This document shows positions 46,215-58,242 of a stretch of 64,000 nt of DNA, in pieces. Origin of the DNA: Nymphaea colorata. Lineage: Eukaryota; Streptophyta; Magnoliopsida; Nymphaeales; Nymphaeaceae. The stretch covers positions 19,484,892-19,548,891 of the forward strand of contig NC_045139.1 in the NCBI RefSeq assembly GCF_008831285.2, read 5' to 3'. Below the pieces are notes generated by a model that made no database searches, had not been told where the DNA came from, and saw nothing but the letters and a program-made list of their open reading frames with translations. The stretch's first letter is position 1. Every line of letters begins with the position of its first letter. The position numbers and the translations under genes were made by a program.

Positions 46215-47923
46215 CGTGAGTCAAAGTGATAAGTTTGTAAGTGGAATATTTTTCTTCTGCATATAATATTAACGATGTTGAAAGACTAAGTGGGATACGC
46301 TATCAATACCTAACCATGTTATAATTCTTAGTCATCAACAAAGCCCTTTGTCTTCATCTCCCCCAAACTTCTTGAATTGAGATCATGTACTACTTGCTTG
46401 TATCTTACTCAAATGACTTCCTTTGTATATTGGAGAGGTGGCGGTTTCCCGTTCTGCTAACATCTTCCTGCCTGCTCAAGAGAAACTATTAACATCATAT
46501 GCTGATCATTAATTATTTTTCCACACCTAACATATGGTGACGACCTTACCTTTGAATCTTTGATTTCCAAATATTTTAGAAAAATTTCGACTTCTTTCAA
46601 GCAATTTTTTTTTTTTTATGAAAACGATTCTTCAATGAATACTGTGAGTCTGTGACTGTGGCTGACGCTGATGAAACTTGAAAGAGTACATCCAACTTAA
46701 ATATTTATTTTAATTCCTTATATCCATTTCAAATAATTTAAATATTTTTTTAATTCAAAGAATCAACAAGTAAGGCAACCATTAGCAATGCAAATGATAT
46801 TCTCAATCAGTGAGCACACGCATCAATGTAACGATCTAGCTCACTCCACACCAGCTTCGGGTATTTGGGCATTTGATGGATCTCAATCTCTCTTCTAACA
46901 GTTTTAGTTACAATTTCAAAAAAAAAAGAAAGAACCAGGACAATCAACTATTTTAATGTCTTCTTTTGTAAGCTCTTAAAGCTCTCTCTTCAATATAAGA
47001 CTAAACTTCTCAAAGTAATGCATCAGAGTCTATACTTAATTCAGGATCATCCTTGAGACCATGGAGAGGAGGAACTCAAACTCATAGCTTCTCCCCTGGT
47101 AAGGAAGAGTAGAATGATGGACCAACCTAAAGCCATTTTTCAATGGTGCCAATCTCTTCTATAATTCAAATTCATATACTCTAAAATTCAAATTAATTGT
47201 CACCCTGCTTCTTTTTGTTCATCTAGTTTATGTATTTTTTTACATTCTTTGGTGCGCATGTGTACTCAAATATTTATGATGGCTGATACAAGCCAATGTG
47301 GAATGGCTGATACACAATATTATCTAGGTTCCACATAGAATTTATATATATAGATGTTGCTGAATGATTAAAAAATAAAAAGTTGTCGCTAACAAACAGT
47401 TGTCACTGGAGCATAATATCGGTTTATGATGCAGCAACAGTTGATGATACTTTTTAACAACATTTTATATTGCTTTTAATAAAATTTTAAATTTTAATAA
47501 TCCCCCCGGCAACACCTGACATCCAGCAGTTATCCATCCTACAGCCACTGACTTCTTGTGGATGTGAATCTTCCCTATCAGTTTCAGTTGAAAGGAAGCG
47601 GGATGAGCAATCTGAGCTGATACCGACTTCCCGCCTCTAGTTGAGAACGTCATCTGCCATTGAACTTCCTCCATTGGAGGGAAGCCACAAATTTCTTCAG
47701 TTCAGGTAAAGGCTTTTACGTCAAAAGATGGCCCAGAATTCTCCCTAGAACTCGAATTTAGTTGGCTTGGACTTTGTCGAAGTGGAATTCTCATACAACA
47801 CTGGAAAGAGAGAGAAACCGTGTGTGTCTGTATAGGCACATGGCGTCAGCCCCACTGTATTTTCAAAACATTCACAACAAGTGGTGGCATGAGAGAGACG
47901 ACTCGAAGGTCTAACTTTTTTTT

Positions 47924-48131
47924 GCGACCACCCAACCTTCAATTCAAATGTCATGCATGCTATCTTTTACGGCCTCAAACAATAACGCCTTTTAGCGACC
48001 ACCTATCGTTCAATTCAAATGTCATGCATGCCATCTTTTACGGCCTCACACAATGGCGCTTTTTTGCGACCACCTAGCCTTCAATTGAAATGTCATGCAT
48101 GCTATCTTTTACGGCATCAAACAGTAGCGCC
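47924..48131. repeat. 71-base tandem repeat, three copies
   Basis: Three head-to-tail copies start gcgaccacc at 47924, 47995 and 48066, each containing caaatgtcatgcatg and atcttttacgg. Copies differ by scattered substitutions. Each holds CATGCATG, a palindrome containing the RY element bound by B3-domain factors. Confidence 0.9.
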
Positions 48132-49760
48132 CACATGAATCGAACTAAAAGTTGTCGTATGCACCCTGAAGCAAAATTCAAATTGGACAAATATTTTGTA
48201 AAAAACATTATTTTAGCCTTTCTTAATTTTTTCTAAGATAAGCTGTGGAAATTTTCTGTTTAATGTGATTGGGCAGTTGGCTATGGGTTTGGCGGTTTCT
48301 TGGCTTGTGTTTGACGGTTTCTTGGCTGGAGTCACTGGTCATTACAATCAGAGGCTGTTTTTTGCATGTAGGTATTCTTTGGTATTTCTAAAATTGAAAA
48401 TTCCTTTCATTATTATTTTATTAAATTATTTGCCAAGGTAGAGTCAGCTTATAATATTATATATATTACTTTGGAATTGAAAATTTCCAGTCAGTACCGC
48501 CCTCCAAAGGGACTGGAAATTTATGTGCAGTAAATATAATATTCTTAAAACTGTACCTTTTCAATTAAGTTGTGCTATAAATATCTTTCTCTACTGGACT
48601 GTATTCTATGCGTATTTTTTCCACCTCTTGGGTGGGACAAAAGTTTCGAAAAGAAGTTTTTCAGAATCAACTCAACGGCAAGTTTTTTCATCAGAAGTTT
48701 CGTAGAAAGGAAAAAATTTTAAAATTTAAATCCTAACTCCATTGCCATAAGATATTTCATGCTCATCAAACACACCCTTAAGGAATCAATATGAAAATAA
48801 GTAATTTTTGTAGCATACGAACAATTACCCACATGCATCAGTCCCTCTTTCCCAACATTATCAGCACCAAAAACCGTGAGAAAGTAAATAATAATATTTT
48901 TTTTCGACTTTTGCCATATTGAGATTCATAATGTGATATTTCGTTGTGCACTTTTAAGTTCAAAATTCTTTGCGTTCAAAACAAAATAATAGTATTTTCT
49001 TCGATTTTATGCTTTATCGTTCGCAACTATGTTCTAGATGGAAACGGTCAAATCCTTTGCGTCGCCAAGCTTTTGTCCAGAACGAACGAGACCAAAGACA
49101 CCGCCCCTGGTTAGGAACAGAGCCAGGCAAAGCGGCCAACGGTGTTTGACACGTTGACGTGCGTTCAGACACGTTCATGTGCCCTTATGGAAGTGAAAGC
49201 TCGGTTCTAATAGTTCTTTAATTTCTCCCAATATGACCGCCTATGCATGGCCAATTTTTTTTTTCTGAAACAATTAAAAAAGAAAAGGAAAAAAAAAAAA
49301 CTACATTTGGATAACGCTTGATATCATAAATGTAAGGGCGGAGGGAAGGAAGGCTGGCAGTTTAGGAAAAAAAATAAATTTATGTTTATATTTTTGAAAA
49401 TTTTTAATTTGGCACATGTAAAAATTATTCTGAAAATTAAGTTCCCATATAAATATTAAAAATACTATTTTGACCCCTCTTAGAAATAATTGGGTGTATC
49501 ATGAGCGGACTCATTCAAATTGCTGGGACATGATTCTAATTAACTGGCCCCTCAAAGTCTATGACATTTTTATCTTTAAGATCAGCTTCATTATGAGACT
49601 GGATTTTCAAGTCTTTTTTTCCTCATAAAATTCACCAAAAGTTAGATGAGAATATGTGTGTGACTTATGATTCTGGTTATTTAGAATCACCCAACCATCG
49701 TTCATCGAGTCAGAACCATGTAGATGTTTAAAAGAAAAACAAAGAAAAAAAAAATTATGA

Positions 49761-50020
49761 ATGGATACTCAATGACTAAAATTACCATAATTTTGTTTCT
49801 TTCTTTTTCTCTTAATTACATATCCTGTTGAATCGGATAGACCTTGTTAGATGGTTTCCTGACGTTGCAAAGTTAGAGTCACCATCCAATTAATTAATAT
49901 AAATGGATATTAAATGTCTAAAATTACCATCATTTTCTTTCTTTCTTTTTCTCTTAATTGTCTGTCCTCTTGAATCAGATAGACCTTGTTAGATGGTTAT
50001 TGACAATGAAAAGTTAGAGT
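49761..50020. repeat. Two-copy direct repeat, period about 142 bases
   Basis: Copies at about 49761-49880 and 49903-50020 share atggatact-aatg-ctaaaattacca, a pyrimidine tract, and atagaccttgttagatggtt followed by aaagttagagt. Divergence is moderate. Confidence 0.75.
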
Positions 50021-51114
50021 TCAATATATATATATATATATTGGCTGCGACATATTGAAAGGCATAGTTTGTTTAGTACTAAGCATGATCTGTATTAAAC
50101 ACATGACTTAATTTCAAGGTTGCCGCCACTCTAAGAAGTCATCTGATTAGTTGTGATAAAATGATGGGACCTGTTTGGAACCTTTAAGAACATGAACTTG
50201 GTCAAAACCCTGTGGGGGAAAATGCCAAAGTTCAGGTATTGCAGAAGTGGCCATGGTGGAGCCAAACACGACTCGCCAATTTGACTGTTTGCACACTGTT
50301 TGACGTTCCAAGGCGGGAGAGCTTGGAAACGGTCTGCAATATAAAATATTATCGCTTTTCTGTCCTGCCTTTCTCCCGTTTTAAGGCTAAAGAAATGTAC
50401 AATACAATTTACACTAGGAAAGTTTTTCCTGCAAACACATTGGGGCGGGCTCCGTTCTGATTCTAGACAATCCACTTTTTTTCTTTTTAGTTAGTTTCAA
50501 ATGATTTTAGAAGCAGTTAACTATGTTTATAATTTTTTATTTCAGAAAAATAAAAATAAAATAATTTTGTTAACAAATACACGGTCCAAGCTTATCTTAT
50601 CATTGGGTCGGACAATGAACTTTGCTGACCGGAGGTCCGGCGACGACCGCCTGACAGACGACCGCAGTCCCCAATTTCGAAATAGACCTTTTAGCCGAAA
50701 AGGTGGTGGTGGCGGGCCGCGGTTCATCTCGTAGCTTGACTTTCCGACTTGGCGACGGCCTCGCTTGGACAGACAACATTTGCCGTCCGATTTCCAAGAT
50801 GCACGCTCCAAATTAAAGCAGAGACCTGCTTTTTGTTTTCCCCTTGTCGGCGTTGACGCCAAATCCCGATCTTCTTTGCATTTCTTTCTTTCTCCAGTGG
50901 CCATGAACAAGCCAAAGTTGGCCCCCCCAGGCCCACCGCGTTTGCTTCGAGATAAAAAAACAGAGGCGAACACGTCAACACGCGGAAGGATCACAAAACT
51001 ATTAAGAAACGTAGAAATTAATAATAATGGAAACAGGAATAAAGTCTGGCTGCTTCACAGCTATAAGCAAAGTTACTCTCTCACTTTTTCCACCGCCTCT
51101 TTACTAGAAAAGTC

Positions 51115-51122
51115 TATAAATA
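51115..51122 (+). promoter_or_regulatory. TATA box for PLP enzyme copy B
   Basis: tataaata lies about 133-140 bases upstream of the ATG at 51255, comparable to the TATA box of copy A. Confidence 0.55.
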
Positions 51123-51254
51123 CAGGACTACGAAAGGCATTTCATTCAAAAGTGGAGAGACGCTCACCTAGCCCTTCAGATTGGTGGTCGTCTTCTTCCT
51201 CTGTAAACTAGCCTTTTCTGCCTCCCCATCTCTCCGTCGAAGCCATCACACATC

Positions 51255-54247
51255 ATGTCTTCTGCTTCATTTCTTATGTTTTCTGAGTCTAAGTACAGTG
51301 ATACTAGAAAAGGGGATTCAGAAAAGGCAGTGGAGAGGGCTTCTTCCTCTATGCTGACCGGCGGCTACCACTATGCCGACGAGGAGCAGCGTGCACCAAT
51401 TGTCCTGAAACCAGCGGGGCATGGCGCACCTGCTGTTGCTGCTCCGGCCTTCCGTGACGAACTCGATGATGTGTATGAGGGCGGGTCTTCTTCTGCAAAT
51501 GACGACCACCAGATGGAGGCCGCCGAAGATCTCCGGTACCGGACCCAGTCCTTCCAGGCGCTGCACCAGGGAGTGGTGGATGGCAGCAGGAGCGTGGAGG
51601 AGAAGTGCGCTTGGCTTCGGTCTCAGCTGATTGGGGAGGATGTTGAGTTCGATACTCCCTTCGGGAAGCGCCGCCTCACCTACGCCGACCACACCGCCTC
51701 CGGCAGGAGCCTCCACCATATTGAGAACTACATCATCCAAAATGTCCTGCCATTCTACGGTGACTATCTCTTGCTTCTTCATTTGATTTACTTTTTCCTT
51801 AGCTAGAAAGGAATTCGGGCACCAGTTTCCTGATAATCTTAAGAATATCATTATCTTATCATTATACATCTGTATTCTCATAACTTTTTCTTCTGGTTAC
51901 GTGTTTGAAAACGCAAGCAACCCACTGCTGGTCTCCACTGCCAGGTGGTAGGTCTTTGGTTGGTAAAACTTTGACTAGCGTTCGATAAACTTGAAGGGAC
52001 ATCTTTTCAGTTTGAGGAAATCTCTTAAATGCAATCTTTCTATCATGAAAACAGGAAATACCCACACAGATGACAGCTTCGTCGGCCACCGGACGACGAA
52101 GATGGTGCATGACGCGGCCAAATACATAAAGACCTGCATGGGGGGCGGCGCCGACGACGCCTTGCTCTTCTGCGGCTCGGGGACGACGGCGGCGATCAAG
52201 CGGCTGCAGGAGGTGATGGGCATCGCGGTGCCGTCCACGATGAGGTCGAGGGTGCTCGGCTTGCTGAGGCCGGAGGAGAGGTGGGTGGTGTTCGTGGGGC
52301 CATACGAGCATCACTCTAACCTGCTTTCGTGGCGGCAGTCGCTGGCGGAGGTGGTGGAGATCGGAGTTGACAGGGAGGGGCTGGTGGACATGGAGGCGCT
52401 GCGCTGGGAGCTGAAGTCGGCCAAGTACGCGAACCGACCCCTGCTGGGCTCGTTCTCCGCCTGCAGCAACGTCACGGGAATCCACACAGACACTCGAGCC
52501 TTGGCTCGGCTCTTGCACAAGCATGGCGCCTTCGCTTGCTTCGACTTTGCTGCTAGGTTGGACTACTTTCTACGCTCTCACCATTGATTTTTCTTAAACT
52601 ATGTTTATCTATATAATATAGTCATACATAAAAGACTTCAAAAACAAAAAATAGTCAAAATGCACTATATTTTTCAACTTGAGATTATCCTCTTTAATCG
52701 GTCAACCTTCTGATACAGTTTCTGAAAGTCATCGCTTTGAATTTTGTTCAGTGGGCCATATGTGAAGATCGACATGCGATCGGGGGAGCTTGAAGGGTAT
52801 GACGCAGTGTTCTTGAGCCCTCACAAGTTCGTCGGCGGGCCGGGAACACCAGGGATTCTGCTCATGAGCAAGACCCTCTATTGCCTCCGATCATCCCCAC
52901 CTTCCTCCTGTGGTGGAGGAACTGTGGCCTTCGTTAATGGCTTCAGTGAGCAGGTACGTACCTTTTCACCTTTTATGGAGCACTTGGCCTATAATATTCA
53001 GCAATCGAGGACTACCCAGTTGGCTTCGTCGTCGTAATAATCTTCTTTTTGTTGTCTCGTGCAGGACACCTTATACTATGAGGAGATAGAGGAGAGGGAG
53101 GACGCCGGAACTCCGGCGATCGTCCAGAAGATCCGGGCGGCCCTGGCTTTCTGGGTGAAGGAGTACATGGGCTACCACCTCATCGAAGCCCAGGAGTCTT
53201 TCTGGCTCGAACGGGCGCTTAAGAGGCTGCTCTCCAACCCAAACGTGGTCGTCCTCGGCAACACCAAGGCCAATCGCCAGCCAATCCTCTCCTTCTTGGT
53301 CCACACGACCTCTCCCGCGGAGACGACGTATTCAGGAGAGAAAGGGGACCGGAGTAGTGGCGTGTTCATGTGGAAGGAGAGGGCCACAAGGAGGGACAAA
53401 CCACTCCATGGCCGCTTCGTTACCAAGCTCCTGAACGATCTCTTTGGAATCCAAGCTCGCGGTGGCTGTGCCTGCGCTGGCCCCTACGGCCACATATTGC
53501 TCGGTGTGGGGAAGGAGCAATCTCTTGCCTTCCGATCTGCAATCCAAAAGGTAGTTTGCGTAATTGACTTGATGTGCTCATACGAATCGCTTTAAGAAAC
53601 TCCAGTCAATTGCTGCCGATATCATTCATTGAATCCGAACATTTCTCAAAGATACTTAGAAAAATGACCTTATCCAATCGAGTACCAGTGTCTCAGCCAA
53701 TTATAAATGAATAAGACTTTAAAATATAAAAATTCTTACATACTAACGTTGAATTTGCGAAGATCTTTCCTGGTCATTTCTTCTATTGTGATTTGTGATT
53801 AATCAAGAACCATATTTCTTATCGTCTTCAACGATTGTGTTGCAGGGCTATAATGGACTCAAGCCTGGTTGGACAAGAATCAGTCTCTCATACTACATTT
53901 CCAATGAAGAGTTCGAGTTCATACTTGCCGCCATTGAGTTCATTGCCATCTACGGCCAGCGCTTCCTCCCACTCTACCGCTTTAGCTGGAAAACCGGCGA
54001 CTGGACGTGCAGGAAGAGCGCGGTCAGCAGCGTCGTGAATGGCAACCTTGAACCAGCAGGCAGAGACGGATGGCTGTCAACTTCTGGTTCCCTAATCTCA
54101 AACGGAAACGCCATGACCCTCGTTGAGCGCAAGTATGCGTCGTATCTCGAGAACGCCAAGCTCGCCGCCGATGCCCTCGACAGGTTCCCTCCGGCACGGC
54201 AGATTCCTCCAGAAGTTGATCAAGACCTCGTTCTTTTCAGGGTCTGA
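51255..54247 (+). CDS. Class V aminotransferase / cysteine desulfurase-like PLP enzyme, copy B, five exons
   Basis: Exons are placed at 51255-51759, 52055-52556, 52752-52953, 53065-53550 and 53846-54247, giving 698 residues. Exons 2-4 (502, 202 and 486 bases) have exactly the same lengths and phases as in copy A, which confirms both models and shows tandem duplication. All the active-site features match copy A: YADHTASGRSL, FCGSGTTAAIKRL, DFAASGPYVKIDM, the Schiff-base lysine in SPHKFVGGPGTPG (Lys361) and RGGCACAGPYGH. Differences concentrate in the first exon, where copy B has about 18 more codons and an unrelated extreme N-terminus, and in a low-complexity stretch near the C-terminus where copy B is 6 codons longer. 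Substrate and pathway are unknown for this family. Both copies look intact. Confidence 0.92.
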
Positions 54248-54950
54248 TGTCGACGACGTAGCCTAACCAAATACTTTATGTACACTTGTTTACATGTGAA
54301 AGGCTTTTAACACTTTTCCATTAAAAATGTACATCTATGTGATTATCTAAACACGTTTATATGAGTTCCTTACATTTGCTTTTGTCTATGGTGTGCAATT
54401 TTTTATTGCAATTATGCTGCAAATTTTTTGGCTTAACATGGGATGAAGAAAAGTATAATCATGCACAAAATAAACTGCTAAGAACCTTTTGGTTGTATTT
54501 GGATGATACTTTTATCTTGCCCAATGTTCTGAAAACTTTGTTTTGTGTACACCGAGTATTTTAATAAGTTTTAAAAATTTGGTTTGTTTGTTTGGGTTAC
54601 ATGTCTAGAACTTGGTTTTCTTTAAATCACCTGAGGGGGTCAGGGTTTTCACTCTAGTTTACAAAAGCCAAATCTTGTTAAAACAACATTTTCTTCAAAT
54701 CTAGACTTTTCTGTTCACATTAGTCATAAACTAATAATATAGTGATCTCCGTAAGCCCTTACGTGTATGAATCGATCTTCTCATTCGTATGGACACGCTG
54801 CGGTGGCGGTGCTTATGATTGACGATCATGAAGGAAAAGAAAAGAAGAAAAAGTCGCTGTGCCACGTAGAGGCGAACAACCCAAGATCACAAAATTTTGT
54901 GACTTGGAAAGATCGAGCCTGACCCTGTGACTAGGTCAGGGACAGGTCGT

Positions 54951-55363
54951 CGGTAGAAATTACTTTATTGAAGTCAGAGATTAGGGATGCGGGGGATGGT
55001 AGAGGAGTCCTTTGCTGCTGCTGATGGGTTGAAGTAACGGTGGAAGATTGTCAACACGAGCACCACAACATCAACATCTTCATGGTCATCATCCCCCATT
55101 CACATCTCAAGCATTGGCAGCAGATGCAGACGTAAGAATAAAACGAAGCCCGGTAGAAATTACTTTATTGAAGTCAGAGATTTGACCAGGGATGCGGGGG
55201 AAGGTAGAGGGAGTCCTTTGCTGCTGCTGATGGGTTTGAAGTAAACGGTGGAAGATTGTCAACACTAGCACCACAACATCAACATCTTCATGGTCATCAT
55301 CCCCCATTCACATCTCAAGCATTGGCAGCAGATGCAGACGTAAGAATAAAATAAAACGAAGCC
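54951..55363. repeat. Tandem duplication of a 200-base unit
   Basis: Copies at 54951-55150 and 55151-55363 begin cggtagaaattactttattg and end gcagacgtaagaataaaa, followed by acgaagcc. They are nearly identical apart from a few small insertions in copy 2, so the duplication is recent. It lies 65-480 bases upstream of the (CT)n tract. Confidence 0.95.
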
Positions 55364-55427
55364 AAAAGTAGCGTTCTTTACCAGAAAGGGAGGAGACAAG
55401 CCTGGTCCGAGTTTAATGAAGTGACAA

Positions 55428-55453
55428 CTCTCTCTCTCTCTCTCTCTCTCTCT
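55428..55453. repeat. (CT)n microsatellite
   Basis: CT-rich tract typical of plant 5' leaders or transcription starts, followed by a pyrimidine-rich stretch to about 55485. Confidence 0.85.
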
Positions 55454-55763
55454 TTAGGGTCCTCCTTTTACCTCTCCTTTTTGAGCCCTTGTAAGAAAAC
55501 TTGAGGATTCTCTTCTACATATTCTGCATACTCAGCTTCTCTCTTTCGGTTAATGGGGAATTTTCTGTGGTTCCAGACGGGAGTCGTTTTGATAGAGCGG
55601 ACGTAAGAAGAAGGTACCCTCTTCGATTGCGCGTTCTCATTAATTCTTCTGTCTTGCATATGATTCGGACTTTTGGAATTTTGAGACATACTGTTGATGG
55701 CCAAATTGATCTTTCGCGACCCATCGATAAAGATAGGTCAGGGAGGATTGCTTCTCTTGATTT

Positions 55764-56043
55764 GGTGAAAATTGAGTTGTCATGTTTCTTTGGTTTGCTA
55801 GTATGCCTTTTCCATTTATTGTACCATGGGAAAGAATCTTGGGCTGCTTGTTCTTTAGGTGCGTTCACTGTGGTTTTGAAGAGCTTTCTTTTTCATCCCC
55901 TGCTTCTGGTGCCTTTCTTGCTTGGGCGAAAATTGAGGTGCCATGTTTCTCTAGGTTGCTAATCTGCCGTTTCCATTTATGGTAGCATTAGGAAGAACCT
56001 TGTGCTTTGCTTGTTCTTTAGGTGTGTACATTATGGTTTTGAA
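55764..56043. repeat. Two-copy direct repeat, spacing about 161 bases
   Basis: Copies at about 55764-55880 and 55925-56043 share gaaaattgag, tgccatgtttct, tttccatttat, gcttgttctttaggtg and atggttttgaa/gtggttttgaa. They are moderately diverged and sit inside the exon-like stretch upstream of the GT-1-like gene. Confidence 0.8.
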
Positions 56044-57375
56044 TTTTGGGCAACGTTTGGTCTTAAATTTGGTTCACCAAGTAGGGTCTTCTGGTGGATG
56101 ACCGTCTTAGGCCTCAACATCACTACTAGGTTTAGTCTGCGGGGAAGTAAATTTTTCTGTAATCCATCACTAGGAGATTGGTTCTCGTCAAGTGGTTCCT
56201 ATATTGCTGACAGTTTGGGGAATGTAACGGGATGTGGAGGATGTCCTATCAATTTGTCGCAGGAAGGGTCTTGAAGTATCAAATGGTTTGAATCCCGTAC
56301 TACGATTGTCTTATTTTCTTAGATATTCTTAATAATTGTTTCATTTTCTTAAGGATTCGTATTGATTTGAAGAGGGATTCAAAAGAAGGCTGCTTATTGA
56401 TAACTTTGGTCTTCACCTCTGTTGCCTTTGATGTGAACATTGGCATCTCCCTTGTTTCTGTCCTATCCTACTAAATTGGTCTGCAAGTTGTGTCTATGGT
56501 GTTGTGGTGGTTAAAATGGGGCTTCATTGATTTAAGAGATCCACTCGAACTCTCATCGAGTTTAGTTATAACTTAAGTGGTTTTCACCTCTACCTCCTTT
56601 CCATTTTTCAATATTTGCTCGTGTATAAAATTATTTGTTCATGTCATATACTTAGAAACAACGTTTCTTACTTTGTTCCCTTCACTGCCGGCAGGAGAGA
56701 GCAGGTGGTTAGGCAAGTTGTGAATATCAAGTCCCAACCATACCATTCTGCACCCTAAGCTTTCATGGTGTTCTTCTCTTAAGGATAATACATGGTGTTT
56801 GGGACTCATTAAGATTTTCCTCTTAGAAGCGAGTTCATTAATGTGCCCTGATCTTGAAGGATTCATCGGGGGAAAAAGAAAACCCAAGAAATATATATAC
56901 TTTGATTTTCACCTGATGCTAACTTTATGGCGTTTGAAAAATATAATCATTGTAAATGGTTCCATTGCTCTGCAATGCAGCAGGCTTCAAGTTTGGTGAT
57001 TCTCAGGGCCGCAAGCAATCATGCCCTTTTGGTGACTTTGTCTAGATGAGAAAGAAAATATGATTTCTTCCGTTCTTGGACAGTAGGAAGATAAAAATTG
57101 TTAGGTATGGGGGAAAATCTCCAGCGTGCGATTATACACCTGTGGTCATTGATAAGACTTTCTATGAGTTCAAGGCTAGTGGATTGATCTGGAAGGAATA
57201 GGCTAACTTTATTTCATTTGAAATGTTTCTTTCCTCTTAAGGCCATGGTTCATTTCCCTTAAACATTTGTAGGTGCAAAACCTTTATGTAGATGCCTGAT
57301 ACAGATGGCATTTCTGATTTCCTGAATGCAGAATATGCTTTCACTTTTTCGGTTCAGGTTACAGCAGCCAGTACG

Positions 57376-57377
<2 letters not shown>

Positions 57378-57412
<35 letters not shown>
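57378..57412. repeat. (TA)n microsatellite
   Basis: Uninterrupted TA/AT tract of about 34 bases in the region upstream of the GT-1-like gene. Confidence 0.9.
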
Positions 57413-57415
<3 letters not shown>

Positions 57416-58242
57416 CCTGTATATGTGGCTTCAACTATTTGTTGTTTTAAGTACAAATGTGGTTTACACTAACAAACTAGCCAATGCCAGGCAATATCGA
57501 CCAATTTCACTGACTTCATCAATATTGATTCTACTAAGATTGTTGCAGTGGTACTACCATTTGACGAATGTCAAGCACGTGCATGTAATACATGATCTAG
57601 TGGGTATACATAAATTAGAATTGTATATATTGTTCCCGCACTACACTTTTTTGTTTTGTTTCCATATCACTTTTCATATCATAGCAAGTTTACTGGATAT
57701 CCAGTTAAGAACTGTTCTTCTGCTACAGAATAACGAGACGCTTGATGATTGGATCTTGTAAAGCTGTATACCATTTGCTAATCTTCTCATGGATGAAAAT
57801 GTTCGATAGAATATATCATGGATATTCAGTCGTTATAACTGCCAAATTATTTTTTGAAATAGTACAATCAGGTATGTAAAAGGGATATTTTAGAAAAACA
57901 ACGGCTGTAGTTAGATGCTAGTCTCAGTGGCACAAAGACCCAATTTAGACAACCAGACAGTCCACAGTGTTGGTGTCTGTCTTGATTCAACCTGCTTCAC
58001 TCAATTTATATGTGCGTCTGATGGTTGCCATCATTGAAGAAGTTGTGTCTGTTATGGGCTGGGGACCTCCTTCAGATCCAGAAATTTGCTTAATTTGAAT
58101 GATTTTCTGCTATTATTTAAAAGTCACAAAATACAAGATGGAAAAGAACTGAAAAGAGTTCTTCGTCTGACTTGCGTCTCCACTAAATTCTGCTTTGCTA
58201 TTTTAGCCAGAAAAACTGAAATTGTAATTTATTTTTTCAGTA

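Larger units (their letters stand above)
42766..51110. other. Repeat-rich spacer between the two PLP enzyme genes
   Basis: About 8.3 kb without a convincing gene. It contains an inverted-repeat element at 44139-44559, a compound (TA)n(GA)n tract at 46142-46214, a 71-base tandem triplication at 47924-48131, a 142-base-period duplication at 49761-50020, and a (TA)n tract near 50025-50041. A slightly GC-richer minus frame at 47465-47674 has no recognised motif. Frames of 114-150 residues between 50131 and 51211 overlap the copy B promoter and look spurious. No remnant of a third gene copy was recognised. Confidence 0.6.
54248..58240. other. Intergenic or long leader region before the GT-1-like gene
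   Basis: A 200-base tandem duplication (54951-55363), a (CT)n tract (55428-55453) and a moderately GC-rich exon-like stretch (55460-56275) with its own internal duplication come first, followed by AT-rich DNA with (TA)n at 57378-57412. The CT tract and exon-like stretch could be the 5' leader of the gene at 58243, with a long intron. I looked for a trihelix DNA-binding domain (paired Trp in RAETW and DKWRNL type motifs) in the translated frames and found none. Confidence 0.45.

Noticed and set aside
50542..51211. Frames of 148-150 codons on both strands upstream of PLP enzyme copy B
   Set aside because: They lie in promoter/leader sequence that includes the TATA box and show no recognisable domain.
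51862..52524. 220-codon minus-strand frame over exon 2 of PLP enzyme copy B (and the similar one at 40250-40570)
   Set aside because: It is a shadow of conserved plus-strand coding sequence and appears in both paralogues only because the coding strand is conserved.
57423..57761. Plus-strand frame with RPISLTS, like a LINE reverse transcriptase motif
   Set aside because: The match is seven residues with no other reverse-transcriptase motif around it, and the frame is otherwise hydrophobic AT-rich noise.
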